Assembly: GCA_964549785.1 (NCBI GenBank)
Contig: CAZJXA010000178.1
Span: 1-6,913 of the forward strand
Length of the DNA stretch: 6,913 nucleotides
Direction: 5' to 3'
From: JBEIUO01 sp964549785
Lineage (GTDB): Bacteria > Planctomycetota > Phycisphaerae > Phycisphaerales > UBA1924
Part shown: positions 1 to 6,166 of the stretch, piece by piece
How positions within the stretch are numbered: position 1 is the stretch's first letter
How the letters are laid out: each line of letters opens with the position of its first letter
Position numbers and translations under genes: made by a program
Notes under the pieces: model-generated
Databases searched by the model: none
What the model was told of the DNA's origin: nothing
What the model saw: the letters and a program-made list of their open reading frames with translations, nothing else

Positions 1-22
1 CCGCCGCCGCCGCCACCGCCGC
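1..22 (-). repeat. (GGC)n trinucleotide run encoding the glycine tail of S1
   Basis: The first 22 bases are nearly pure CCG triplets on the plus strand. On the minus strand they read as a run of glycine codons after the fourth S1 domain. The true length of the run lies outside the window. Such a low-complexity tail suggests a flexible, possibly RNA-contacting extension, and the repeat itself is prone to slippage. Confidence 0.6.
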
Positions 23-1217
23 TACCGATCTGCAACTCGGGCAGGGGCTTGAGGGCTTTCACCGAAAGCGAGACCCGCCGATTGCTGGGGTCGATCTTGA
101 TGATGCGGACCTGCACGACTTCGTCGGGCTTGAGCACATCCTCGACACGGGTCACGCGCCGGTGATCCAACTCGGAGATGTGAATCAACCCCTCGACACC
201 CGGCGCGATCTCCGCGAACGCGCCGAACTCGGCGATTTTGGTGATCCGGGCGGTCACGTCGGCGCCTTCCGTGATCGCGTTCACGGCGGTCGCGAAGGGG
301 TCGCCCTGGACCTGCTTGACACCCAAGCCGATGCGGTCGTTCTCCCAGTCGAGTTTGAGGATGCGCACGTTGATGCGCTGACCCTCGGTCACGAACTTGG
401 CGACGGCCTTCTCGCCGAAGCCGACGCGGTCGTAGGTGAGGTCCGAGAGGTGAACCAGCCCGTCCACGCCGCCGATATCGACGAACGCGCCGAAGGGCAT
501 GATCTTGCGGACGGTGCCCTCGATGGTCTGCCCTTCGACCAGGCTTTCCTTCAGTTTCTTGGCCTGCTCTTTACGCTCGACGTCCAGCACTTCACGCCTG
601 GACAGAACGATGTTTCCCTTGCCGCTGCGGTCGACCCGCACCACGGTGCACTTCATCTTCTCGCCGACAAAGACGGAGGGATCGACGACGCGATCGCCGC
701 CAACCTGGCCCATCGGCATGAACGCGCTGTGGCCGGAGACTTCCAGCTCCAGCCCGCCCTTGTTGTGACCCGTCACGCGGGCCTCGACAATCGAGCCGGG
801 TTCGAGCAGTTCCCACGATGCTTTCGTGACCGAACCGGGGCGCGAGCACACGAAGATGCGCTCGGAAGGCTCGAACTTGTCGACCACGACTTCGAGATCG
901 GTCCCCACGACCGGAAGCGACTCATCGGGGAATTGCAGGCGCGGCACCACACCGAGGCTCTTGGGACCGAACTCCACGAAGATGTCGGACGGCCCGACCG
1001 AGACGACCTTGCCGGTGCGCCGCTCGCGCCCGGCCTCGACCACGCGCGGACCACGGATGCCGGCCGGCTTGGCGGCCCGGGCCGCCGCGGCCTTCTCCTG
1101 GGCCACCTCCATGTCCTTCATGGCGGCCTCGATCTCGGCGTTGATCTCGGCGGAGAGTTCGGTGGTGGGGTTCGCGGAGGGCGAATCGGTGGTCGAGGTC
1201 GAATCCTGCGGGTTCAT
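1..1217 (-). CDS. rpsA: 30S ribosomal protein S1 (four S1 RNA-binding domains), C-terminus cut by window edge
   Basis: The product is a ribosome-associated single-stranded-RNA-binding protein that helps the 30S subunit capture and unfold mRNA. The 405 codons in the window start with a Ser/Thr/Ala-rich acidic N-terminus (about 1-60). Four S1 (OB-fold) repeats follow at about 67-127, 140-208, 229-302 and 317-389. Repeats 3 and 4 are canonical, with PFGAFVDIGGVDGLVHLSDL (241-260) and EFGAFAEIAPGVEGLIHISE (330-349). Repeats 1 and 2 are more diverged. After repeat 4 the chain enters a glycine run (400-405) and leaves the window. Four repeats match the shorter S1 forms rather than the six of E. coli. 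The ATG at 1217 was chosen because no in-frame start lies just upstream. No clear Shine-Dalgarno sequence precedes it, as is also true of E. coli rpsA. The gene is downstream of the oxidoreductase with a 169-base gap. Family assignment is very secure. Whether it is the main S1 or an S1-like paralogue cannot be settled here. Confidence 0.95.
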   Translation of the reverse strand, partial: MNPQDSTSTTDSPSANPTTELSAEINAEIEAAMKDMEVAQEKAAAARAAKPAGIRGPRVVEAGRERRTGKVVSVGPSDIFVEFGPKSLGVVPRLQFPDESLPVVGTDLEVVVDKFEPSERIFVCSRPGSVTKASWELLEPGSIVEARVTGHNKGGLELEVSGHSAFMPMGQVGGDRVVDPSVFVGEKMKCTVVRVDRSGKGNIVLSRREVLDVERKEQAKKLKESLVEGQTIEGTVRKIMPFGAFVDIGGVDGLVHLSDLTYDRVGFGEKAVAKFVTEGQRINVRILKLDWENDRIGLGVKQVQGDPFATAVNAITEGADVTARITKIAEFGAFAEIAPGVEGLIHISELDHRRVTRVEDVLKPDEVVQVRIIKIDPSNRRVSLSVKALKPLPELQIGSGGGGGG

Positions 1218-1267
1218 CGGAAGGGTGCTCGGGGGGAGACATTCGAGGCCGGCATTACGATCAAACA

Positions 1268-1301
1268 CCCGACGGGCCGGAACCTCGCGTTTTCCGTCGG
1301 G
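1268..1301 (-). promoter_or_regulatory. Inverted repeat in the rpsA leader
   Basis: CCCGACGG at 1268-1275 and CCGTCGGG at 1294-1301 are perfect 8-bp complements separated by 18 bases. On the minus-strand transcript this hairpin would end 50 bases before the rpsA ATG. The bases just after it (TGTTTGAT) are only moderately T-rich, so it is a poor intrinsic terminator. It fits better as a structured 5' leader element of rpsA or, less likely, as a weak end for the oxidoreductase transcript. The pairing is seen directly and the role is inferred. Confidence 0.4.
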
Positions 1302-1386
1302 AGGGAAGTCTATGGCGGGCAGCCGGGCGCGGGTGGTGCTCCGGGCGCGGCTCGGCCACGCGGCCGTTCAGTTTGTCACGGGAGCG

Positions 1387-2469
1387 TCACAGGGCCCGCT
1401 TGACGGCCTCGACGATTCGTTCGGCGGTGCGGACGTTGGCGAAGCCGGCATCGGCGTCGATCGGGGGGCGCTGGCCGGTGCGGACGGCGTCCAAGAACGC
1501 CCGAATTTCCATCACGATGGGTTCGGCGTCGTCGACCTGCAGGTCTTCGATATTGATGAGTTGATCCCACTTGAGGCTGGTGAGGTCGAGGCCGGTGGCC
1601 AGTTGCTCGCGGACCTCGCGCATCTGGATTTCGTTGCCGGTGCGGCGGATCATCGTTCCTTTTTTGGCGCCGTAGTCGATCTTGATGTAGGCGTTCTCGC
1701 CGGTGATGCGGGTGACGCGCTCGGTCTTCATCGCGAGGCGGCTGGCGGTCACGTTGGCGACGCAGCGACCGTTGGGGCCGTCAAACTCGAGCCAGGCGTT
1801 GCACAGGTCTTCGTGCTCGGTCACGACGGCCACGCCCGCAGCGCGGATGAAATCGGGCTCGCGGCCGCCCATGAGCATGAGCACGACGTCGATGTCGTGG
1901 ATCATGAGGTCCATCACGACGCCGATATCGACGCTGCGGAACGTCATGGGGCTGACGCGAAAGACCTGCATGAAACGCGGCACGATGGGCTGGCCCGAGG
2001 CCGCGGCTTTTTGCATCGCCCGCATGACCGGGTTGAAGCGTTCGATGTGACCGACCATGAGGCAGGCGCCGGTGGACTCCGAGAGCTCCTTGAGTTGCTG
2101 GGCAGTTTTGACGTCGTGGGCCAACGGCTTTTCAATCAGGCATCCGACGCCCGCTTTGAGAAGGGGTTCGGCGGTCGCGTAGTGGTAGATGGTCGGCACC
2201 GCGATGCTGACGGCGTCCACTCCCGCATCGATCAACTGTTCAACCGTCTCGAAGCCGCGGCAGTTGAACTTGGCGCACACCTCGGCGCGACGCTCGTTAT
2301 GGGTTTCGACCACGCCCACGAACGAGCAGCCCGCGAGCTCGGAGTACACCCGGGCGTGGTGACGACCCATCCGCCCGACGCCGACCGCGCCGACGCGGAG
2401 TGGCCGACCCTCGAAGCGGTCGGCCCGCTCGGAAAGTATCGACGGAATTCCGACTCTCGTGGCAGTCAT
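1387..2469 (-). CDS. Gfo/Idh/MocA family NAD(P)-dependent oxidoreductase, possibly a UDP-GlcNAc 3-dehydrogenase (GnnA-like)
   Basis: This 360-residue cytoplasmic dehydrogenase should oxidise or reduce a sugar or nucleotide-sugar hydroxyl with NAD(P). After a roughly 24-residue lead-in comes a Rossmann strand with the dinucleotide-binding motif GVGRMG (30-35). The family EKP motif is at 113-115, with Lys114 the presumed catalytic lysine. GHIERFNP is at 140-147, and DLMIHDID (187-194) carries the Asp and His expected in the active site of the C-terminal alpha/beta domain. Length is normal for the family. I recall the GHIERFNP form from enzymes near lipid A genes that make the 3-keto precursor of UDP-GlcNAc3N. 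No lpx gene or aminotransferase partner is present here, so that substrate is a guess. The ATG has GAGG ten bases upstream (2480-2483). The gene lies 175 bases after trxA and 169 before rpsA, so it probably has its own promoter. Family is secure; substrate is open. Confidence 0.93.
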   Translation of the reverse strand: MTATRVGIPSILSERADRFEGRPLRVGAVGVGRMGRHHARVYSELAGCSFVGVVETHNERRAEVCAKFNCRGFETVEQLIDAGVDAVSIAVPTIYHYATAEPLLKAGVGCLIEKPLAHDVKTAQQLKELSESTGACLMVGHIERFNPVMRAMQKAAASGQPIVPRFMQVFRVSPMTFRSVDIGVVMDLMIHDIDVVLMLMGGREPDFIRAAGVAVVTEHEDLCNAWLEFDGPNGRCVANVTASRLAMKTERVTRITGENAYIKIDYGAKKGTMIRRTGNEIQMREVREQLATGLDLTSLKWDQLINIEDLQVDDAEPIVMEIRAFLDAVRTGQRPPIDADAGFANVRTAERIVEAVKRAL

Positions 2470-2552
2470 TTGGAGCGTGCCTCACAACGCAAACACGGTG
2501 AACGGTGCGACGAAAAGCGTGAGCGTCGCGAGAAGCGCCGCCGGGGGCGGGG

Positions 2553-2608
2553 CGTCCGCACAACGCGCGGCGGACGACCGCCTCTCCGGTCGGGCTTGCC
2601 GGTCGGAG
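2553..2608. repeat. GC-rich dyads in the trxA-oxidoreductase gap
   Basis: The 175-base gap 2470-2644 holds two dyads. CGTCCGC (2553-2559) and GCGGACG (2570-2576) are perfect 7-bp arms with a 10-base loop. CTCCGGTCGG (2584-2593) and CCGGTCGGAG (2599-2608) can pair over ten positions on a plus-strand RNA if two G-U wobbles are allowed. The octamer CCGGTCGG occurs twice, with a near copy CCGGCCGG at 2613-2620. None is followed by a T-run on the minus strand, so I do not call a trxA terminator. They could be transcript-end or leader structures, or simply GC-rich sequence. Confidence 0.3.
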
Positions 2609-2644
2609 TTGTCCGGCCGGTGTCGCCCGATAGCCGGATGGGGG

Positions 2645-2980
2645 CTACTTGGTCGCGGCGTCGGTGAGTGCGGTTGCGAGGACTTCCTTCTTCTGGAAAC
2701 CGACGAACTTCTTGACGACCTTGCCCCCCTTGAACACAATTACCGTGGGGATGGCGGTGATATCGAACTTCATCGAGATATCGCGGTTGCTTTCGGTATC
2801 GACCTTGCCCACCTTGGCCTTACCCACGAACTCATCGGCGACTGCCTCGATGACCGGAGCGAGGTTTCGGCAGGGGCCGCACCATTCGGCCCAGAAATCG
2901 ACGAGGACGGGCTCCTCGGAGGAAAGAACCTCGGTTTGGAAGTTGCTGTCGGTAAATTCACGGACGTTTGCGTTTGCCAT
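2645..2980 (-). CDS. trxA: Thioredoxin
   Basis: Thioredoxin is a small cytoplasmic dithiol carrier, reduced by thioredoxin reductase, that reduces disulfides in enzymes such as ribonucleotide reductase and peroxiredoxins. The 111-residue product has the family's usual length. It shows the active site WCGPC (33-37, redox cysteines 34 and 37), the buried Asp28 in VDFW equivalent to E. coli Asp26, and the cis-proline motif AIPT (76-79, Pro78). There is no signal peptide and no extra domain. I start at the ATG at 2980 because GGAG (2986-2989) sits five bases upstream and the N-terminus then matches normal thioredoxins. An in-frame TTG at 3031 would add 17 residues. It follows an AAGGAGGT only two bases away, which is too close for efficient use. 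The gene diverges from rmuC and is the first of three minus-strand genes. The leader carries a 9-bp inverted repeat directly against the ribosome binding site. Confidence 0.97.
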   Translation of the reverse strand: MANANVREFTDSNFQTEVLSSEEPVLVDFWAEWCGPCRNLAPVIEAVADEFVGKAKVGKVDTESNRDISMKFDITAIPTVIVFKGGKVVKKFVGFQKKEVLATALTDAATK

Positions 2981-2990
2981 AAAGACTCCA

Positions 2991-3016
2991 TTCCCCGACA
3001 ACCCGTCGTCGGGGAA
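2991..3016 (-). promoter_or_regulatory. Perfect 9-bp hairpin directly upstream of the trxA ribosome binding site
   Basis: TTCCCCGAC (2991-2999) and GTCGGGGAA (3008-3016) are perfect complements around an eight-base loop. On the minus-strand transcript the hairpin ends one base before the GGAG that serves the trxA ATG. It is not followed by a T-run, so it is a leader structure rather than a terminator. It could affect ribosome access or mRNA stability, or act as a DNA operator. The pairing is observed and the function is inferred. Confidence 0.5.
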
Positions 3017-3033
3017 ACTCGTGGTGCTCAACG

Positions 3034-3041
3034 ACCTCCTT
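3034..3041 (-). promoter_or_regulatory. Full-length Shine-Dalgarno-like AAGGAGGT in the trxA leader
   Basis: On the minus strand AAGGAGGT is followed after two bases by an in-frame TTG (3031) that would extend thioredoxin by 17 residues. The spacing is shorter than efficient initiation needs. It may be a ribosome standby site, a rare alternative start or coincidence. The ATG at 2980, with its own GGAG, remains the better start. Confidence 0.3.
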
Positions 3042-3142
3042 GCCGCGGAAACCGGTCCTGGCGAAGGGTGCCAGACCCGTGCGGTTGAGCCGATGATGCT
3101 ACGCCGTGGGCGGGAACTTTGTGCGACGGGCGCGGCAAATGC

Positions 3143-3158
3143 CGAACAAATATCGAAC
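3143..3158. promoter_or_regulatory. Direct repeat CGAAC, 11 bases apart, in the trxA-rmuC divergent region
   Basis: CGAAC occurs at 3143-3147 and again at 3154-3158, exactly 11 bases apart, about one DNA turn. The spacer AAATAT is a short AT-rich island in GC-rich surroundings. Same-face direct repeats are typical of activator or repressor half-sites, so this is a candidate protein-binding site for either divergent gene. No convincing -35/-10 pair could be fitted to it, and chance is a real alternative. Confidence 0.25.
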
Positions 3159-3183
3159 GGGGCGGGGGTTACTGCGCCGAGGA

Positions 3184-3210
3184 CCGCGGCCTGTCACTCG
3201 ACAGGCGCGG
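3184..3210. promoter_or_regulatory. Hairpin or dyad in the rmuC upstream region
   Basis: GCCTGTC (3189-3195) and GACAGGC (3200-3206) pair perfectly around the four-base loop ACTC. CCGC (3184-3187) then pairs with GCGG (3207-3210) if G3188 is bulged, giving 11 base pairs. It ends 82 bases before the rmuC start. No T-run follows on either strand, so it is not an intrinsic terminator. It may be a transcription-factor dyad or a structured leader. Confidence 0.4.
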
Positions 3211-3292
3211 CGGTGCCCGAGCGGAGTTCCGGCCCGCGTATGGTGGATTGGCGGGCGTGGCTGGCCGAGCGGGAGTGGAATTGGAGAGGACG

Positions 3293-4969
3293 ATGCGTAT
3301 GGATGGCGAGACGTTGCTGATACTGAACGTGGTACTTTCGGCGTTGGCTGCGGTCGCCGCGGCGGTTGCAGCGTGGATCGCGTTGCGGACGCGAACGGCG
3401 CCTGACTCAACCGCCTTGCATGAGCTGGTCGAGGATACCGGGAAGATCCGAACGATGGTGGAGGTCGTGGATCGGGCGGTGCGGCTGGAGGCCGCCAGCG
3501 GTCGGACGGAAGCGGCCGGTTCGGCGAAGGAATTGCGGGAGGAAGTCCGGGCGACACTTGGCGGGATGTTGACGCAGATGCGCGGCACCTTGGAACAGAT
3601 AGGCTCGGCCCAGCAGGGCGGCTTGGAAGGATTTTCAAACCGGCTGGCGGCGGCGGCGAGGCTGAGCGAGGAGTCGGCGAAAGGGCTGCGGGGCGAGTTG
3701 CTGGCGCAGACGTCCGCTCTGACGGAGAACACGGCGCGCGGCCTCGACACCGCCGCGACCCGGCTCGCTGCGGGCATCGTCGAACTCAAGACCGAGGTGG
3801 GCGGATCTCTCAGGGCCTCGGCGGAGTTCCAATCGAAGGCGATTGAAAGCCTCAAGAACGAGCAGCGCGGGTCGACGATGGAGTTCATGGGCACGGTGCA
3901 GAACGCGCTGGTGCGAATGACGGACGAACAGACGAGGCGGTTTGATGAGTTCTCGAAACGGATCGGCTTGCTGACGGAGCAGCAGGAGCGGGCGGCGGAT
4001 GGGCTGCGGGCCACGATGAACACGCAGTTGGCGGCGATCCAGAAGGATAACGAAGCGAAACTGGATCAGATTCGGCTGACGGTGGACGACAAACTGAGCA
4101 GCACGTTGAACCAGCGTCTGGGCGATACGTTCAAGCAGGTGACGGACCAACTGGCGAACCTCCAGAGCGGGCTGGGCGAGATGAAGTCTCTGTCGGCCGG
4201 GGTGACGGATTTGCGGCGGGTGATGACGAATGTCAAGAGCCGCGGGACCTGGGGTGAGTTCCAATTGGCCAACCTGCTGTCGCAGGTGCTGACGCCGGAT
4301 CAATATGTGGCCAATTTCCGGTGCAACGAGCGGACCCAAGAGATGGTGGAGTTTGCGGTCCGGCTGCCCGGAAAGGCGGAGGACGGGAGCGAGCCGGTGT
4401 GGCTGCCGATCGACAGCAAGTTTCCGACGGCGGATTATGAGCGGCTGCTGGCCGCGGCCGATGCCGGGGATGCCGACGAGGTTTCGCGGGCGGCCCAGGC
4501 ACTGGAGAACCGGGTGTACGACCAGGCGAAGGCGATGAGCGCGAAGTATCTGAACCCGCCGCGAACGACGGACTGGGGGATTCTGTTTCTGCCCACAGAG
4601 GGCCTGTACGCCGAGGTGCTGCGGCGGCCGGGTGTGGTGGAGATGCTGCACCAGGAGTGCCGCATGAGCGTGGCGGGGCCGACGACGCTGGCGGCGGTGC
4701 TGAACGCGTTTCAGATGGGCTTCCGGACGATGGCGATTCAGAAGAAGAGCGGCGAGGTGTGGAAGACGCTGTCGGCGGTCAAGTCGCAGTTTGTCATGTT
4801 CCGGGAATTGCTCGACAAGGCGAAGAAGAACTTGGACAAGGCGAGTGGCGACTTGGATGATGCGAGCCATCGCACGCGTCAGATTGAGAAAAAGTTGCGG
4901 AAGGCGGAAGAGTTGCCGGCGGGTGAGGCTGAGCGGTTGCTCTTGCCGGGGGCTGAAGAGGTCGAATGA
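3293..4969 (+). CDS. rmuC: DNA recombination protein RmuC homologue
   Basis: The 558-residue product belongs to the RmuC family, which limits recombination at inverted repeats and is thought to have a nuclease fold of the PD-(D/E)XK class; its biochemistry is poorly known. A hydrophobic membrane anchor spans about 7-31. A long Ala/Glu/Lys/Arg-rich region predicted to be coiled coil follows to about 300. The conserved RmuC domain begins near NVKSRGTWGEFQLANLL (from 313) and includes PIDSKFP (372-378, where Asp374 and Lys376 fit a D-x-K nuclease motif) and DWGILFLPTEGLYAEVL (427-443). The C-terminal part is again charged and helical. Length suits the family. I use the ATG at 3293, since GGAG ends six bases upstream and the membrane segment begins at once; an ATG at 3299 is equally plausible. 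An in-frame TTG at 3119 would add a non-conserved, non-hydrophobic stretch and is not used. The gene diverges from trxA. Domains appear intact. Confidence 0.95.
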   Translation: MRMDGETLLILNVVLSALAAVAAAVAAWIALRTRTAPDSTALHELVEDTGKIRTMVEVVDRAVRLEAASGRTEAAGSAKELREEVRATLGGMLTQMRGTLEQIGSAQQGGLEGFSNRLAAAARLSEESAKGLRGELLAQTSALTENTARGLDTAATRLAAGIVELKTEVGGSLRASAEFQSKAIESLKNEQRGSTMEFMGTVQNALVRMTDEQTRRFDEFSKRIGLLTEQQERAADGLRATMNTQLAAIQKDNEAKLDQIRLTVDDKLSSTLNQRLGDTFKQVTDQLANLQSGLGEMKSLSAGVTDLRRVMTNVKSRGTWGEFQLANLLSQVLTPDQYVANFRCNERTQEMVEFAVRLPGKAEDGSEPVWLPIDSKFPTADYERLLAAADAGDADEVSRAAQALENRVYDQAKAMSAKYLNPPRTTDWGILFLPTEGLYAEVLRRPGVVEMLHQECRMSVAGPTTLAAVLNAFQMGFRTMAIQKKSGEVWKTLSAVKSQFVMFRELLDKAKKNLDKASGDLDDASHRTRQIEKKLRKAEELPAGEAERLLLPGAEEVE

Positions 4970-4993
4970 GGCCAGCAGGGGGGACTGGGGGAA

Positions 4994-5007
4994 GTGTCGT
5001 TTGACAC
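4994..5007. promoter_or_regulatory. Small inverted repeat after rmuC, overlapping a TTGACA hexamer
   Basis: GTGTC (4994-4998) and GACAC (5003-5007) pair around GTTT, 25 bases after the rmuC stop. The right arm overlaps TTGACA (5001-5006), the ideal bacterial -35 sequence. No acceptable -10 box lies 16-18 bases downstream. The element could be a weak end for rmuC or an operator-promoter for the secreted protein gene. Its role is unresolved. Confidence 0.2.
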
Positions 5008-5101
5008 AGTTGCGATGTATCGTCCGGGTCGTTTTGGTACCATCCCCTCTTCGCCACGTTCAGCATTCGTCTTGAACAACGGCCTCATAGGAGATTCTGT
5101 C

Positions 5102-6166
5102 ATGCGTCCCTCGAATCTATCCACGTTGGTCGCCTCCATGCTAGTTGCCTTTTCCGCCGCGTCCGACGCCCAGGTCGTCAACGTATCGCAAACGCGGACG
5201 CTGAGGGCGACCGGAGGTGGGACGGTGTCGGAAACCAATTCCGGAGTCGGGTCGTGGAACCGCACTGTGACAAACTTCGACCCGATGTTTGGGCATGGTG
5301 GCGAAGCCGGAATGGAGTCGTCGATTTCAACGACTCACATCAGGGCGAGCGGGAGCACGCTTGCCCGCGACGCCAATCAGGGATTCGCCGGAAGCGCCTC
5401 GTCGTCAATCGTCGCGACTTTTGATGTTGTCGTCGACACGCCCTTCCGCCTGAACGGTTCATGGAACACCGACTTTGACTTCCACGCCCAGAATCCGGCG
5501 GTGAGCTTTCGCTTCGAGCGACTCTCCCCGGCACCCGAGGTGTTTCACGCCTCGGCTTTTTCGTTCGATTATTTTGCGGGAACTTCGGTCACAAACGGTT
5601 CCGCAGCGCTCAGCGGGAACCTTCCGGCTGGGCGCTACCGCATCGCAATGTCGCACGCAATGGCCGTCTTCGGCAACCCGGGCTTTTTCAGCGGGGCGAC
5701 CTCCTATGCATTTGACCTGCAAACTCCGCCCTGCGCGATGCCCGCCATAACAACCGATCCCGTCGCCGGGATGGCGTGCCTTGGCAGTCCGGCAACCTTT
5801 ACGGTCGTTGCTTCGGGGACAGGCCCGCTCAGTCACCGCTGGCAAGTCGAAACCCCGTCCGGCACTTGGTCAGATCTCGTGGACGGCCCTTTCTCGATCA
5901 GCGGCGTGCGAACATGCGCGATCATTTCGGGCGCGCGTTCGCCGGCGCTCGTGGTCGGCACGACGTGTGCCGCCGGACCCGGCTCCTTCGCCGGGATGGC
6001 GGTGCGAGCTGTGGTCACGAACGACTGCGGCACGGACACGAGTGCGGTGGCCTCACTCGCAAACTGTGCTGGTGAGGATCCTTGCATTAGCGACGTGGAC
6101 CGCGACGGGGACACCGATTCCGACGACGTGATCGTTTTCTTCGCAGCGTGGGATCTGGGGTGCTGA
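5102..6166 (+). CDS. Secreted protein with Ig-like domain and C-terminal dockerin-like calcium loop ending in Gly-Cys
   Basis: This 354-residue exported protein has no recognised enzymatic domain. The N-terminus is a Sec signal peptide with a hydrophobic core (about 6-20) and likely cleavage after S-D-A at 21-23. Residues 24-210 form a Gly/Ser/Thr-rich, probably beta-rich region with no cysteine, which I do not recognise. Residues 211-322 look like an immunoglobulin-like domain: TVVASGTGPLSHRW near the start, a NDCGTDTS strand near the end, and cysteines at 211, 226, 272, 289, 309 and 322. A short linker leads to DVDRDGDTDSDD (331-342), a full EF-hand-type calcium loop with Asp at loop positions 1, 3, 5, 7, 9 and 12 and Gly at 6. 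A helix FFAAW and terminal LGC end the chain. A true type I dockerin has two such loops; here there is one. The ATG has AGGAG eight bases upstream (5089-5093). Likely cell-surface or extracellular; the ligand is unknown. Confidence 0.85.
   Translation: MRPSNLSTLVASMLVAFSAASDAQVVNVSQTRTLRATGGGTVSETNSGVGSWNRTVTNFDPMFGHGGEAGMESSISTTHIRASGSTLARDANQGFAGSASSSIVATFDVVVDTPFRLNGSWNTDFDFHAQNPAVSFRFERLSPAPEVFHASAFSFDYFAGTSVTNGSAALSGNLPAGRYRIAMSHAMAVFGNPGFFSGATSYAFDLQTPPCAMPAITTDPVAGMACLGSPATFTVVASGTGPLSHRWQVETPSGTWSDLVDGPFSISGVRTCAIISGARSPALVVGTTCAAGPGSFAGMAVRAVVTNDCGTDTSAVASLANCAGEDPCISDVDRDGDTDSDDVIVFFAAWDLGC

Noticed and set aside
1353..1366. Terminator of the oxidoreductase gene (CGGCC-ACGC-GGCCG)
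   Set aside because: The stem is only five base pairs and no T-run follows on the minus strand. Such short GC dyads are expected by chance in this composition.
162..1403. Long plus-strand open frame of 413 codons opposite rpsA
   Set aside because: It is antisense to a clearly conserved four-domain S1 gene. Its translation is rich in His, Asp and Arg with no recognisable domain, as expected for the complement of GC-rich coding DNA.
826..2667. Plus-strand open frame of 613 codons opposite rpsA and the oxidoreductase
   Set aside because: It spans the complement of two real genes and the gap between them, and has no motifs. The GC-rich antisense frame simply lacks stops.
3191..3204. LexA (SOS) box upstream of rmuC
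   Set aside because: The half-sites CTGT and ACAG are present, but the spacer is six bases rather than the eight of the E. coli box, and the planctomycete LexA site is not known to me. Not called as a feature.
3119..3292. Longer rmuC starting at the TTG at 3119
   Set aside because: The added 58 residues are Gly/Arg-rich with no hydrophobic or family features. They would place the membrane anchor internally, and the ATG at 3293 has a good ribosome binding site.
3635..4870. Minus-strand open frame of 411 codons within rmuC
   Set aside because: It is the antisense shadow of the conserved RmuC coding sequence, with a His/Leu/Arg-rich translation lacking domains.
5001..5030. TTGACA as a sigma-70 promoter for the secreted protein
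   Set aside because: The -35 hexamer is perfect, but 16-18 bases downstream there is only CCGGGT-like sequence and no -10 box. Kept only as a small inverted repeat of unknown role.
4994..5101. Longer form of the secreted protein from the GTG at 4994
   Set aside because: It would bury the signal peptide 36 residues in. The ATG at 5102 has AGGAG at ideal spacing and begins a classic signal peptide.
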